From positions 64,388-128,387 of the forward strand of contig UCJH01000020.1 of assembly GCA_900472785.1 (NCBI GenBank): a stretch of DNA of 64,000 nt, written 5' to 3'. Below, one piece after another: positions 49,801 to 59,046 of the stretch (within the stretch, counting starts at the first letter, position 1; every line of letters starts with the position of its first letter). This DNA comes from Hyphomicrobiales bacterium (GTDB lineage: Bacteria; Pseudomonadota; Alphaproteobacteria; Rhizobiales; Rhizobiaceae). A program made the position numbers and the translations under genes. Under the pieces are notes generated by a model. That model was not told the origin of the DNA and did not search any database. It saw nothing but the letters and a program-made list of their open reading frames with translations.

Positions 49801-52340
49801 CGCGTTTCGCCGGTGAATTGATGGTCACGGTCGGCGCCGAAGCGCTGATCACGACGAAAAACGCCACCATTGCTGCGGAGGGCGGCGAGATCGAGATTCC
49901 GGTTACTGCCGAGTGGGGCGCGGGTGCCTATGTTACCGCCACGCTTTTCCGGCCGGGCGATGCGCAGGAAAGCCGCATGCCGATGCGCGCCATCGGCATC
50001 AAATGGCTGACCGTCAATCCCGGCGACCGCAAGCTTTCGGTGACGCTCGACCTTCCCGAAAAGACCTTGCCGCGGCAGACGCTGAACATCCCCGTGTCCG
50101 TTGCCGGCGCCGGCCTGGAAGAGGCCTACGTCACCGTCGCGGCTGTTGATGTCGGCATTCTCAACCTGACACGCTACGAAGTGCCGAATCCGGACGGATG
50201 GTATTTTGGACAGCGCCGCCTCGGCCTCGAAATCCGCGACCTGTATGGACGGCTGATTGACGGATCGCTGGGTGCCACCGGCCGCTTGCGCACGGGTGGT
50301 GACGGCTCGGAAATGCCGCTGCAAGGCAATCCGCCGACAGAACAGCTGGTTGCCTTTTTCTCAGGCCCGGTGAAGCTCGATGCGGACGGCAAGGCGATCA
50401 TCAGCTTCGACATTCCGCAGTTCAACGGTACGGCGCGCATCATGGCGGTCGCCTGGTCGAAAACCGGCGTCGGCCATGCGACGGCGGATGTGATCATTCG
50501 CGATCCGATCGTCGTCACCGCCAGCCTGCCGAAATTCCTCTCTCCCGGAGATCTTTCGGAATTGCGGCTCGACATCGCCAACACCGACGCGCCGGCCGGC
50601 GACTATCAGTTGCAGGTCACCAGCAATCCTGTCGTCACCGTCGATCCGGTGGCTGCGGGGCAAACCGTCAAGCTTGCTGCCGGCGGAAAATTCGACATCA
50701 CCCTGCCGCTGATGGGGGGCTATAACGGTGATGGCGTCATCTCCGTAAAACTGTCGAACGCCTCCGGATTGTCGCTGGAACAGGTTTTGAACATCCCGGT
50801 CCGACCTTCCTCCCTGCCGATCACCACCCGTCGTCCCGTAACCATTCCGCCGAACGGCAGCCTTCTCGTCGATGGTGAGCTATTGGCTGACAGTATCCTG
50901 CAAGGGGCATCGGTAAGCCTCAGCGTTTCCCGATCCTCGGCTTTCGATATTCCCGCGTTGCTGATGACGCTCGACCGCTACCCTTATGGCTGCGCCGAGC
51001 AAACGACCAGCCGTGCCCTGCCGCTGCTCTACCTCAGCGAAATGGCGAAAAAATCGGGTATTGCGGATGATGGCGAGGTCAAGAAGCGCGTTCAGGAGGC
51101 GATTTATCGCGTCCTGTCCTATCAGGCTTCGTCCGGCAGCTTCGGGCTTTGGAGCCCCGGATCCGGCGATCTCTGGCTTGACGCCTATGTCAGCGATTTC
51201 CTGACCCGAGCCCGCGAGCAGAAATACGACGTTCCCGAACAGGCCATGGTGCAGGCGCTCGAAAACCTGCGCAATTCGCTGTCCTACGACGTTAATGTCC
51301 AGGATCAAGGCAACGAGATTGCCTATGCTCTCTACGTTCTGGCGCGCAACCGCAAGGCGTCGATCAGCGATCTTCGCTATTACGCCGACACGAAGCTTTC
51401 GGATTTCCCGACGCCACTTGCCCGTGCCCATATCGCCGGCGCTCTGGCGCTCTATGGCGATGCGCAACGCGCGATGACGATTTTCGAGGATTCGTTGCAG
51501 ATGTCGACCGGGTTGGTGAATGTCAGCCTTAAGCGTTCAGACTACGGATCGTCGCTGCGTGACGATGCCGCCGTTCTGGCGCTGGCTGCAGAAAGCCGCC
51601 CGGTTCCGACGATCATTCCGGCCCTGTCGAAGATCGTCGCTCGTGAATGGGAGCAGAAGCGCTACACGAGTACCCAGGAACAAACCTGGATGCTTCTTGC
51701 CGCCCGTGCCATCCAGGATGGCGACCAGGACCTGAAACTGGAGATCAACGGCACCGAGCAAAGCGGCAGCTATTCCGCCCGTGTGACCGGAGATGACCTG
51801 CTGAGCCAGCCCGTGACCATCCGCAATCGCACCAACGACCCGGTTGCCGCCGTGGTCACCACGATTGCGGCACCCGCCCAGCCGCTTCCGGCCGGTGGTG
51901 ATGGTTTTGCGATCACGCGGACCTACTACACACTGGATGGTGAGGAGGCCAATGTCAGCCAGGCCCAGCAGAACGAACGTTATGTCGTCGTGCTGAAGGC
52001 GACCGAGACAAACGACTGGCCTTCGCGCGTACTGATCACCGACCTCTTGCCGGCCGGCTTCGAGATCGACAATCCGGGTCTCGTCGACAGCGCCAAACTG
52101 TCGAACTTCGACTGGATCGGCGAGGTCGAGGCAGCCCATACCGAGTTCCGTAGCGACCGCTTCGTCGCGGCTTTCGATCGTGCGACCGGCGATAATCGTG
52201 AAATCACGCTCGCCTATGTCGTGCGCGCCGTGACGCCCGGAACCTATGACCATCCCGCCGCCAGCGTCGAGGACATGTATCGTCCCCAATTCTCGGCCCG
52301 GACGGCGACGGGCCGCATGGAGGTCGTCGCAGCGCAATAA
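46890..52340 (+). CDS. Alpha-2-macroglobulin family protein with N-terminal PAN/apple domain
   Basis: A 1816-residue secreted macroglobulin-like protease trap. A signal peptide (residues 1-~26, IGFSAFFLIALATSQPAVA) is followed by a PAN/apple-like domain with Cys56, 60, 66 and 78 (DQCKSTCLDDQSC). Next come helical-repeat and macroglobulin beta domains, then the thioester motif GCAEQ at about Cys1368 in PYGCAEQTTSRALPLLYL. The intact Cys-x-x-Gln suggests covalent trapping. The E. coli homologue is a lipoprotein; this one has no lipobox and should be soluble in the periplasm. ATG 46890 follows GGAGGA. It is coupled to pbpC by a 1-base overlap. Confidence 0.94.
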   Translation: MSMRAFIGFSAFFLIALATSQPAVATDPSRDIVTTQDGDYFGFDLRTVQDVSLDQCKSTCLDDQSCRAFTYNPKVKWCFLKTDFNQLNTFPGAIAGKVVKVDGDPDIGAAPKLDFVSDELLQQARDLKAGLVLTAGQQMMGYEGLQAIARANLGLSQIEQAVNTLKGALAITPDDDALWIETARAGNRASINSSLAAEAQLSALNGYQLSRSTRSRAEALAVLAEAFRNSENFRSALSAYKASLALVDSQTVLAAYADLKSRQGFRMVGNTIDADSANPRACVQFSEPLVKIGADYAPFVTIDGAAPKGVEAKGSEICVEGLTHGQRYKLSFRAGLPSSVEEPLDAQVDLNIYVPDRSASVRFTGDSFVLPGTARRGIPIVSVNTQSADLKLYRVGDRSIANLLTNSQFLTQMDGYSAQRIQDESGELVWQGKIDLPTELNKDVITSFPVDEALPQRKPGVYVLTAISSSARTDEWEAKATQWFVVSDIGVSTYAGTDGLNVFARSLASAKPLAGVTLELLAKNNEILGTATTDGEGRATFTAGLMRGTAAMAPAVITARDGDKDYVFLDMTRAGFDLSDRGVTGRAAPGAIDVLTWTERGIYRAGETVHVSALARDSEANAVEKLPLTFVFLRPDGVEDRRIVSDGGVAGGHTLDLPLQTNSMRGTWTMQIFTDPKGTSIAEKQFMVDDFVPDRIEFDLTSQAKEIDPEAATPVSVDGRYLYGAPAAGLEIEGDVALKPTRSSAAFPGYVFGLADEEASEDSRTTLEGLDVLDENGKTTFDVTLGEVPSTTQLLNADIVVRMKEAGGRAVERTLTLPVKSTGPTIGIKPEFSGELAENSIGNFRVISVDAAGQKQAMKGLAWKLVSVERNYQWYREGTSWRYEPVTSTKLIANGTVDAGLDGAEIAVPITWGRYRLEVETAAIDGPTSSVEFDAGWYVEATSTETPDGLEIALDKESYAVGETARLKVSSRFAGELMVTVGAEALITTKNATIAAEGGEIEIPVTAEWGAGAYVTATLFRPGDAQESRMPMRAIGIKWLTVNPGDRKLSVTLDLPEKTLPRQTLNIPVSVAGAGLEEAYVTVAAVDVGILNLTRYEVPNPDGWYFGQRRLGLEIRDLYGRLIDGSLGATGRLRTGGDGSEMPLQGNPPTEQLVAFFSGPVKLDADGKAIISFDIPQFNGTARIMAVAWSKTGVGHATADVIIRDPIVVTASLPKFLSPGDLSELRLDIANTDAPAGDYQLQVTSNPVVTVDPVAAGQTVKLAAGGKFDITLPLMGGYNGDGVISVKLSNASGLSLEQVLNIPVRPSSLPITTRRPVTIPPNGSLLVDGELLADSILQGASVSLSVSRSSAFDIPALLMTLDRYPYGCAEQTTSRALPLLYLSEMAKKSGIADDGEVKKRVQEAIYRVLSYQASSGSFGLWSPGSGDLWLDAYVSDFLTRAREQKYDVPEQAMVQALENLRNSLSYDVNVQDQGNEIAYALYVLARNRKASISDLRYYADTKLSDFPTPLARAHIAGALALYGDAQRAMTIFEDSLQMSTGLVNVSLKRSDYGSSLRDDAAVLALAAESRPVPTIIPALSKIVAREWEQKRYTSTQEQTWMLLAARAIQDGDQDLKLEINGTEQSGSYSARVTGDDLLSQPVTIRNRTNDPVAAVVTTIAAPAQPLPAGGDGFAITRTYYTLDGEEANVSQAQQNERYVVVLKATETNDWPSRVLITDLLPAGFEIDNPGLVDSAKLSNFDWIGEVEAAHTEFRSDRFVAAFDRATGDNREITLAYVVRAVTPGTYDHPAASVEDMYRPQFSARTATGRMEVVAAQ

Positions 52341-54424
52341 TGGCGATCCTGCGCACCATTGGCATTGGCGTTTCGGTCAGTTTCCTGCTGGCCGTGGCCT
52401 GCTTCTTCGGCTTGCGGGCGGCGGACAGGGCCTTTCCGCCGCCGCTCGAAAAAGCCTATGAGGTCTCGGCCGAAGTCCTTGACGCGGATGGGCAGTTGTT
52501 GCGCGCCTTTGCCACCAGCGAGGGACGCTGGCGGCTGAAGACCACTGCAAAGGACGTCGATCCACAGTTCATCCGTATGCTGGTCGCATATGAGGACCAG
52601 CGTTTTGCCGAACATCGCGGTGTTGATCTGCTGGCGCTTTTGCGGGCGGCGACGCAATTCGTCGGCAATGGCCGGATCGTTTCCGGCGCCTCGACGCTTT
52701 CGATGCAGGTGGCGCGTCTGATCGAGCCGCGCGAGGGGCGCTCCTTTCTTGCCAAGCTTCGGCAGATCGCCCGCGCGCTACAGATCGAGCGCCGGCTGAG
52801 CAAGGCGGAAATCCTCGATCTCTACCTGACGCATGCGCCCTATGGCGGCAATCTCGAGGGTATCCGGGCAGCGAGCCTGGCCTATTTCGGCAAGGAGCCG
52901 AAGCGTCTGACAGTGGCGCAATCGGCGCTTCTCGTCGCCCTGCCGCAACTTCCGGAACGCCGCCGGCCCGACCGACATCTTGCCGCGGCGGAGGCTGCCC
53001 GCCAAAGGGTACTCGAGCGCATGGCGGTGTCGCAGGTGATCGGCGAGGGTGAGGCCGGGCGCGCGACGCTCGAAGCCGTTCCGTCCCGCCGCCTGCAACT
53101 GCCCGCTTTTGCCGCTCATGTCGCTGAAGCGGCGCTGCGCAAACAACCCGACGCGCAACTGCATAGGACGACGTTGCGAAGAAGTATTCAGAAAGGCCTG
53201 GAAGGCGTGGCGCGGGAAGCGGCGGCGAAGCTCGGCCCGAAAGTGTCGATTGCCATGGTCATGGCCGATGTCCGCACCGGCGAGATTGTCGGTGAGCTTG
53301 GTTCGGCTGACTATTTCGACGCCAGCCGCTCAGGCTGGATCGATATGACGCGCGTCACGCGCTCGCCCGGATCGACCTTGAAGCCGTTCATCTACGGCCT
53401 TGCCTTCGAGGAAGGTCTGGTTTCCCAGGAAACCATCATCGAGGATCGGCCGGCGGATTTCTTCGGCTACCGCCCGCGCAATTTCGACATGAGCTACCAG
53501 GGAGATGTCAGTATTCGCCAAGCGCTGCAGTTGTCACTCAACGTGCCGGCGATCCGGTTGCTCGACGCGGTCGGGCCGACCCGGCTGATGGTACGGTTTC
53601 GGCGCGCAGACGTCCGGCCGTCCCTGCCGAAGGACGAGCCGCCCGGCCTTGCGATCGGTCTTGGCGGCGTCGGCATCACGCTGAAGGATCTCGTGCAACT
53701 CTATGCCGGCCTTGCCAATCGCGGCCAGCCGGTGCGGCTTGGCGACGGCATACAAGGCGCGCCGGATCGGATTATCGGCGAGCCCCTGATGGAGGCTGTC
53801 GCCGCCTGGCACGTGGCCGATATTCTCTCCGGCGTCATCCCGCCGTCGGGCAGCCGTCAGCGCGGCATCGCCTACAAGACCGGAACCAGCTACGGCTATC
53901 GCGACGCTTGGTCGGTCGGCTTCGACGGCCGCTATGTGCTTGGCGTCTGGGTGGGGCGGCCGGACAATGGCGCGGTTCCCGGTATTACCGGCTATGGCAG
54001 CGCTGCGCCCATCCTGTTCGAAGCTTTTGCCAAGTCTGGTGTGGCGATCACCGCCCTGCCCGGTGCACCTGCGGGTGCCGTGCGCATTTCGCAGACACAG
54101 CTGCCGATCAGCCAACGGCGCTTTTCGATGACGTCCAGCGGGCTTTTATCGTCTTCCACTCGGGAACCGGCGCCGCAGATCGTCTATCCGCCGGAAGGCG
54201 CCCGCGTCGAATTGGGCGTGGCGTCAGGCGGCGAACTCATGCCGCTTGCGCTGAAACTCCAGGGCGGCCGGGCGCCCTTCCGCTGGCTTGCCAATGGCAA
54301 GCTGCTGCCCGACACCACACGTCGCCGCACGAGCCAATGGGTCCCCGACGGCGGCGGTTATTCAACCTTGACCGTTATCGACGCAGTTGGCCGTGCCGCA
54401 AGTGTCCGGGTGTTCGTCGAATAG
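52340..54424 (+). CDS. pbpC: Penicillin-binding protein 1C
   Basis: A 694-residue bifunctional inner-membrane peptidoglycan synthase. After an N-terminal anchor (ILRTIGIGVSVSFLLAVACFF), the GT51 glycosyltransferase has YEDQRFAEHRGVD (catalytic Glu85) and GASTLSMQVARL. The transpeptidase has SPGSTLKP (Ser345, Lys348), SLN and YKTGTSYG (Lys513). A C-terminal BiPBP_C-like beta domain (PQIVYPPEGARVELG) ends the protein. The pairing with alpha-2-macroglobulin is the classic yfhM-pbpC arrangement, thought to guard and repair the wall against host or competitor attack. Confidence 0.95.
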   Translation: MAILRTIGIGVSVSFLLAVACFFGLRAADRAFPPPLEKAYEVSAEVLDADGQLLRAFATSEGRWRLKTTAKDVDPQFIRMLVAYEDQRFAEHRGVDLLALLRAATQFVGNGRIVSGASTLSMQVARLIEPREGRSFLAKLRQIARALQIERRLSKAEILDLYLTHAPYGGNLEGIRAASLAYFGKEPKRLTVAQSALLVALPQLPERRRPDRHLAAAEAARQRVLERMAVSQVIGEGEAGRATLEAVPSRRLQLPAFAAHVAEAALRKQPDAQLHRTTLRRSIQKGLEGVAREAAAKLGPKVSIAMVMADVRTGEIVGELGSADYFDASRSGWIDMTRVTRSPGSTLKPFIYGLAFEEGLVSQETIIEDRPADFFGYRPRNFDMSYQGDVSIRQALQLSLNVPAIRLLDAVGPTRLMVRFRRADVRPSLPKDEPPGLAIGLGGVGITLKDLVQLYAGLANRGQPVRLGDGIQGAPDRIIGEPLMEAVAAWHVADILSGVIPPSGSRQRGIAYKTGTSYGYRDAWSVGFDGRYVLGVWVGRPDNGAVPGITGYGSAAPILFEAFAKSGVAITALPGAPAGAVRISQTQLPISQRRFSMTSSGLLSSSTREPAPQIVYPPEGARVELGVASGGELMPLALKLQGGRAPFRWLANGKLLPDTTRRRTSQWVPDGGGYSTLTVIDAVGRAASVRVFVE

Positions 54425-54464
54425 GCCCGCGGTTCGAATTCGCCGGAAAAAAAATGGGCCTTTT
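54424..54464 (+). terminator. Probable terminator after pbpC
   Basis: GGCCC (54424-54428) pairs with GGGCC (54456-54460), with inner CGG/CCG pairing, and TTTT follows directly. It overlaps the pbpC stop. The stem is short and the loop A-rich, so the call is moderate. Confidence 0.5.
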
Positions 54465-54595
54465 CCAAAATTTCTATTTAAAATCAATCATCCGACAGTG
54501 CCGACGCGCGAATTTGGCAAGATGGAATAGCGAATTGTCGTGATCGACGGATGCGTGGATATCGTTCACAAAGGCGGTATCACAGGAGAATCGAT

Positions 54596-54820
54596 ATGCT
54601 GCCAACAATCAAACTGAGTTCTTGGCATGACGGCCTGATGGTTCGCCCGCCTGCACTGGTGGAGCTTCAGGAGTTGCGCAATATTCTGCTCTCGCTGACC
54701 GATTTCGATGAAGGAAAAGTCGATCTGATCTGCTCGTCCGTCGAAGAAGAAGGTGGCTGCCAGTTGATCGACGAGGAAGAAGATTGCCTCTTCGTGCTGG
54801 AGCGGGTCCTCCATTCCTGA
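54596..54820 (+). CDS. Small acidic protein, function unknown
   Basis: A 74-residue cytoplasmic protein starting MLPTIKLSSWHDGLMVRPPA, with an acidic C-terminal half (SSVEEEGGCQLIDEEEDCLF) containing three Cys. AGGAGA precedes ATG 54596, supporting this start over ATG 54551. No recognised domain. It is isolated, with about 170 bases upstream and 150 downstream free of genes. It could be a small regulator or metal-binding protein; I have no further evidence. Confidence 0.65.
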   Translation: MLPTIKLSSWHDGLMVRPPALVELQELRNILLSLTDFDEGKVDLICSSVEEEGGCQLIDEEEDCLFVLERVLHS

Positions 54821-54972
54821 CATTGAATGCAGGAGGCGATTCCGCCCTCTAAGGGCTGGGCAGCTCGATCAGAAGAGGGTCGAGATCGATGGATGTTCAG
54901 CCTGAAGGCCGATCGACGCCAGAACCTGCTAGGTGACCAAGCGTCGATTATGCTTGAGAATGCCGGCCTGTC

Positions 54973-56667
54973 CTAGCCGAATTTCTGTCTCGACCAGTCG
55001 TCCAGACGTTCGTCAAGCTGCTGGCGTTCATCCTCTGAGAGACCCGTCAGAATACCCTGAAGCTGTTTGAGCGCCTCTTCACGCCCTTCGCGAGACGCCA
55101 GCGTATACCAGAAGGCGGCCTCCATGGGGTCGGCCTTGATGCCACCCTTACCTTCGGCATAGATATTTCCAAGGTTGATATAGGCGGCAACAGCGCCGAG
55201 GCGGGCGGCGCGTGAAAAGAGGTCACGCGCGATCACATTGTCCTTCTTGACGCCGGTTCCCTTCATATAAAGGGAGGCGAGATTGACCATCGAACCCCGG
55301 TCGCCGAGATTGGTGCCTCTCTGGAAATAATCTATGGCCTTGTCCATATCCGCCTTTGTGCCCAATCCCTTCATATAAATGAGGCCAATCTTGTCGAGGG
55401 CCCAGGACCAGTTCTGTTCCGCAGCGAGCGACAACCATTTCAAAGCCTGCGCGTAATCCTGCTTTACGCCCTGACCCTGCATATACATGTAGCCGACATT
55501 GCTCATGTCTTCGACATGGCCGCGTTCCGCCGCATAGAGGTAGAGTTCGAATGCCTTCGGCAGATCCTTTTCGACCCCAAGGCCCTTTCGATAGAGATTG
55601 CCCATGTTGTGATAAGCGGCAAGGCTGCCGGCCTTCATGGCAATCTCATTGAGATCGCGGGCTTCCTCGCCGCGGCCGGCCTTGTCCAGGGCGCGTGCCA
55701 GAAGCGTTTTGAACCGCATGTTCGGCGGATCCTGCTTGACGGCCGCTTCGCATGCCGGAATGGCAATGTTCGGATCGAGGTTGGCGTATTCGACGCTGGG
55801 TCCGATCCGGTCTGGATCCGACGGATGGGCGGCGGCGAGATCACAAGGGCTGGCTTGTATGATCGCCTTCTCGCCTGCGCGGGGCTGCAGAACGATATCC
55901 GTCACGAGCGACGAATTTTCCCAGGGAAGCTGCTTGCCCTCGGTTTCCTTGACGACTTTCGCGCGTGCGCGCTTGAAGATCGTCTCGATCGATTGGCCGG
56001 GCTCGACCAGAGTCTCGGCGAGAGCCGTGGTGTAAGGACTGTTGCCGCCACTGCCATCCTGCGCGACTGCGCCGGGTGAGGTCGAAAAAGCGATCAGCGT
56101 GCCCGTCTTGTTGCTTGCAATCCTTGCAAGGCCGCGTGTCGTGCCGCCGCCGATGGACCGGGTCTTGGATTTACCGCTCCAGAACGGGTTGTCGCGGCAG
56201 GCATCGAGAATGAAAATCAACGATCCGGCCTGGGAGGCCTCGAACTGCCGCACCACTTCATTGGCAGCGATGGCAAACCATGGCAGATCCTCGACGGAAC
56301 CCAATGCGGCATCGACCGGTACGAGATAGTTCTCTTCGTTTGCCTGAATGCCATGGCCAGCAAAATAGATGACGATGATATCGTCCGGCTGGATCCGGTT
56401 GCGGAAATCGACCATGGCGCGGCCCATCGCCGTCTTGTCGGCGTTGGCCAGCAAGGTGACATCGAAGCCGACCTTGCGCAGCGCCCCCGATATCAACTCG
56501 GCATCGGCCACGGAGTTCTTGAGAACCGGCAGTTTCTCGTAGGTCTTGTTGCCGATCACCAGTGCCAGTTTTCGAACCGGCTTTTCAGTCTCTGCCGCAG
56601 AAACAGTGCCGGTCAGAAGGACGACCGCTGTAAAAATCGATAACATCAGCAATCTGATGTATGTCAC
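54973..56667 (-). CDS. Secreted caspase-like (peptidase C14) protein with Sel1 repeats
   Basis: A 564-residue protein with signal peptide (LLMLSIFTAVVLLTGTVSAA). The caspase domain (about 33-250) has LALVIGNKTYEKLPVLKN, the catalytic His in VIYFAGHGIQ and the catalytic Cys in FILDACRDNPF, with an Asp-rich, Lys/Arg-type specificity region likely. The C-terminal half has Sel1-like repeats (YHNMGNLYRKGLGVEKD, MSNVGYMYMQGQGVKQD, MVNLASLYMKGTGVKKD). Export argues against an intracellular death effector. A second protein of the same architecture lies at 59194-61284. Confidence 0.9.
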   Translation of the reverse strand: MTYIRLLMLSIFTAVVLLTGTVSAAETEKPVRKLALVIGNKTYEKLPVLKNSVADAELISGALRKVGFDVTLLANADKTAMGRAMVDFRNRIQPDDIIVIYFAGHGIQANEENYLVPVDAALGSVEDLPWFAIAANEVVRQFEASQAGSLIFILDACRDNPFWSGKSKTRSIGGGTTRGLARIASNKTGTLIAFSTSPGAVAQDGSGGNSPYTTALAETLVEPGQSIETIFKRARAKVVKETEGKQLPWENSSLVTDIVLQPRAGEKAIIQASPCDLAAAHPSDPDRIGPSVEYANLDPNIAIPACEAAVKQDPPNMRFKTLLARALDKAGRGEEARDLNEIAMKAGSLAAYHNMGNLYRKGLGVEKDLPKAFELYLYAAERGHVEDMSNVGYMYMQGQGVKQDYAQALKWLSLAAEQNWSWALDKIGLIYMKGLGTKADMDKAIDYFQRGTNLGDRGSMVNLASLYMKGTGVKKDNVIARDLFSRAARLGAVAAYINLGNIYAEGKGGIKADPMEAAFWYTLASREGREEALKQLQGILTGLSEDERQQLDERLDDWSRQKFG

Positions 56668-56736
56668 GGATCGACCTCATGCATTGGGGCCAAGCTGAAC
56701 CCTGGCATCTCGTTGATTTATAGCGTTCAACGAGTC

Positions 56737-56973
56737 CTAGTAATTCTGGTTTCTGTTTGCCGTAGCCTTAACAACCACCGTGCTCTTGGCCTTTGCTCTG
56801 GGTTTTGCCTTGGCTTTGAAAGTCTTCGGCTGCGCGCAACGCTGCTTGGCCGAAGATGCTTTGGTTCGACAAATCTCCGGCTTTCCAGCTGTTGTTTCAC
56901 AACCGCTAATAACCATGGTACCGGCCAGCATGGCGACGACCGCAGCAATTTTTCCTGTCAAAAACTTTGTCAT
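56737..56973 (-). CDS. Small lysine-rich lipoprotein
   Basis: A 78-residue protein with a lipoprotein signal peptide: basic start, hydrophobic core IAAVVAMLAGTMV, lipobox ISGC before ETTAGKPEICR. The mature part is short and strongly basic (QPKTFKAKAKPRAKAKSTV), with two further Cys. A Lys/Ala-rich tail of this type could interact with peptidoglycan or lipopolysaccharide. Function unknown. It lies upstream of, and codirectional with, the first caspase gene. Confidence 0.7.
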   Translation of the reverse strand: MTKFLTGKIAAVVAMLAGTMVISGCETTAGKPEICRTKASSAKQRCAQPKTFKAKAKPRAKAKSTVVVKATANRNQNY

Positions 56974-57309
56974 CACGACACCGGGTAACGAGAGGGGAAA
57001 TCATTTTAGAGAAAATGCAGCAACAATCTGAACTATATCCAAATTCTGCTTAGCAAATGACAATATGTCAACTGGAAAACAAGGGATTCAATGGTATTGG
57101 CGCGTATTTAACTAGATGCGCAAATAGGTTGTGGTTGCAGATCGCAACATTCCGCGCGGCCCAAGTTGTTTCCTGCGATCCGGACGTGCCACCACTTGTG
57201 GATATATTCGCGCCCGGGTAGCCTGCTTTCCCGGAACAAAGGGCCTGACGCGGGTTCATGCGTGGGAGCCGGCGTGCGGATTGCAGCGTTGGGATGACGG
57301 GAGGCGTGC
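56974..57309. other. Gene-free region upstream of the heparinase-like gene
   Basis: About 336 bases between the divergent lipoprotein and heparinase-like genes. I see no convincing open frame, repeat or operator. It must hold both divergent promoters. The ribosome site of the heparinase-like gene (GGGAGG, about 5 bases before the TTG start) is at its right end. Confidence 0.5.
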
Positions 57310-59046
57310 TTGCTGTTCCTCAGGGGAGAAGATGCCTCCGCGCTCCGGCGACGGGTAGCGGAGAGCTCGCATGCCAGTGCGCAGGCGCAGGTCCTTCTGG
57401 CGAAGGCACAGGCGATCCTGGCGGAACCGCTGATCGAGCGTCGTTTCGAGCCCGGACGTCCGGTGATGCTGCCGACATCGCGATTGATGGCAGACCGTGT
57501 CTTTTTTCTGGGTATGGCGTTTTTTCTGAGCGGCGGGCAGATCTACAGGCGGCGGCTGATCGATGAAATGCTTGTGGTCTGCGCCTTTCCCGATTGGAAC
57601 AGATCGCATTTCATCGATACCGCGGAAATGGCCGCTGCAGTCGCCATCGGCCGCGACTGGTGCGGGCCGCTTCTGACCTCAAGCGAAAAGCAGACCATCG
57701 ATACCGCGATTGTCGAGTTCGGTCTTGTCCCAGGGCTACAATCCCTGAACGGAGGTTCCGCCTGGACGAAAATACCGACAAACTGGAACATCGTTTGCTG
57801 CGCCGGATTGATCATCGCTGCCGTCGTCGCGAGGGATAAGAAGATCAGCAGCGCCGTGCTGGAAAAAGCCTCTGCCGCCATCCGGGTCGGGCTCGCAGCC
57901 TATGGCGACGATGGCGGATGGCCGGAAGGAGCGACCTATTGGGAGTATGCCACCCGGTTTGCGGTCTTGGCTTTCGCAGCCCTCGAAAGCAACCACAGCG
58001 CTTTGCTCACGGTGGATGAATTTCCGGCCTTTGCACAAACCTGGCGCTTCGGGCGCGCGCTCACGGCCCCCTCGGGTATGGTCTTTGATTCCGGGGACAG
58101 TACTCCCGTTGGTCGCCGTCTGCCGGTCTATGGCTGGCTTGCGCAGAAGAGCAACGACGCGGAAGCGGCGCGTTGGCAGTGGCAGGCGCCGGGAGATGTC
58201 CATCCTCTGGATTTGCTATGGTACGCAGCACCGCCATCGACACCGGCTGCGGCACCGCGACCGGCCATCGAAACATTTCCGGATGCAGGCTATGCGGTGC
58301 TGCAAAACAACGATTTAGAGCACTGCTTTTATCTCGCCGTGCAGGGCGGCTTCAACAGCACAAATCACTGCCATCTCGATCTGGGTACATTTGTCCTCGA
58401 ATATTTCGGTATCCGTTTCGTCAGCGATCTTGGTCGCGAGGACTACGCCGCAGCCGGTTATTTCGAGCCTGACAAGCGCTTCACGCATTTTCGCACCCGC
58501 ACCCGCGCACACAATACGATAAGCCTTGACCAGCGTGATCAATCCATTGAAGCGGTAGCCCATTTCGTTGCGCGCCGGTCCGATGGAGACGTTCAGGAAA
58601 TTGCCTGCCGTATCGACGACCCGAACGCTCCGTTCCTTCACTGTCGAGGCTTTGCGCTATGGAACGATGATACGATCGTCATTCTGGATCTCCTGATCCC
58701 CAAAGCCGATGAAATCACAATAGTCGACATGGAGTGGAATATCCACACGCAGGCGGCGGTGACGGTTCGTGAAGGCAGGCTGGAACTCGCCATGGCTGAC
58801 AAGCAGCTGCATCTGACGATCAGCCGATCATCGGCTTCGGTGCTGACGGTCGAACCGGTCAGCGAAATTCGCGATCTTTCCGGGGAGAGCAATTTTTCCC
58901 GTATTTCGCTGAAGCAAAAGGTGAAAGGCACGACGACGGTCGCGGCTGTCTTCTCAAGCGCGCCCGAGGGCGATCATTCCGCACGAATCCGTCACCTGAA
59001 CCAATGGTTGGACGGCCTCATTCAATCGGGTACGATCGGCCTGTGA
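57310..59046 (+). CDS. Heparinase II/III family protein
   Basis: A 578-residue protein resembling polysaccharide lyases of the heparinase II/III type: an alpha-helical toroid (DGGWPEGATYWEYATRF, typical of the helical domain) followed by a beta-sandwich with GGFNSTNHCHLDLGTFVLEYFG, whose His is a candidate active-site residue, and RTRAHNTISLD. No signal peptide is seen at the TTG start (57310), which is supported by GGGAGG 5 bases upstream and a stop codon five codons earlier. Family members act on uronic acid polymers or take part in surface polysaccharide synthesis. Substrate unknown. Confidence 0.85.
   Translation: MLFLRGEDASALRRRVAESSHASAQAQVLLAKAQAILAEPLIERRFEPGRPVMLPTSRLMADRVFFLGMAFFLSGGQIYRRRLIDEMLVVCAFPDWNRSHFIDTAEMAAAVAIGRDWCGPLLTSSEKQTIDTAIVEFGLVPGLQSLNGGSAWTKIPTNWNIVCCAGLIIAAVVARDKKISSAVLEKASAAIRVGLAAYGDDGGWPEGATYWEYATRFAVLAFAALESNHSALLTVDEFPAFAQTWRFGRALTAPSGMVFDSGDSTPVGRRLPVYGWLAQKSNDAEAARWQWQAPGDVHPLDLLWYAAPPSTPAAAPRPAIETFPDAGYAVLQNNDLEHCFYLAVQGGFNSTNHCHLDLGTFVLEYFGIRFVSDLGREDYAAAGYFEPDKRFTHFRTRTRAHNTISLDQRDQSIEAVAHFVARRSDGDVQEIACRIDDPNAPFLHCRGFALWNDDTIVILDLLIPKADEITIVDMEWNIHTQAAVTVREGRLELAMADKQLHLTISRSSASVLTVEPVSEIRDLSGESNFSRISLKQKVKGTTTVAAVFSSAPEGDHSARIRHLNQWLDGLIQSGTIGL

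Noticed and set aside
46917-50324. A very long minus-strand open frame (over 1100 codons) opposite the alpha-2-macroglobulin gene
   Set aside because: It is a mirror of the strong codon bias of the plus-strand gene; low-complexity Arg/Gly/Asp-rich translation, no domains, no ribosome site.
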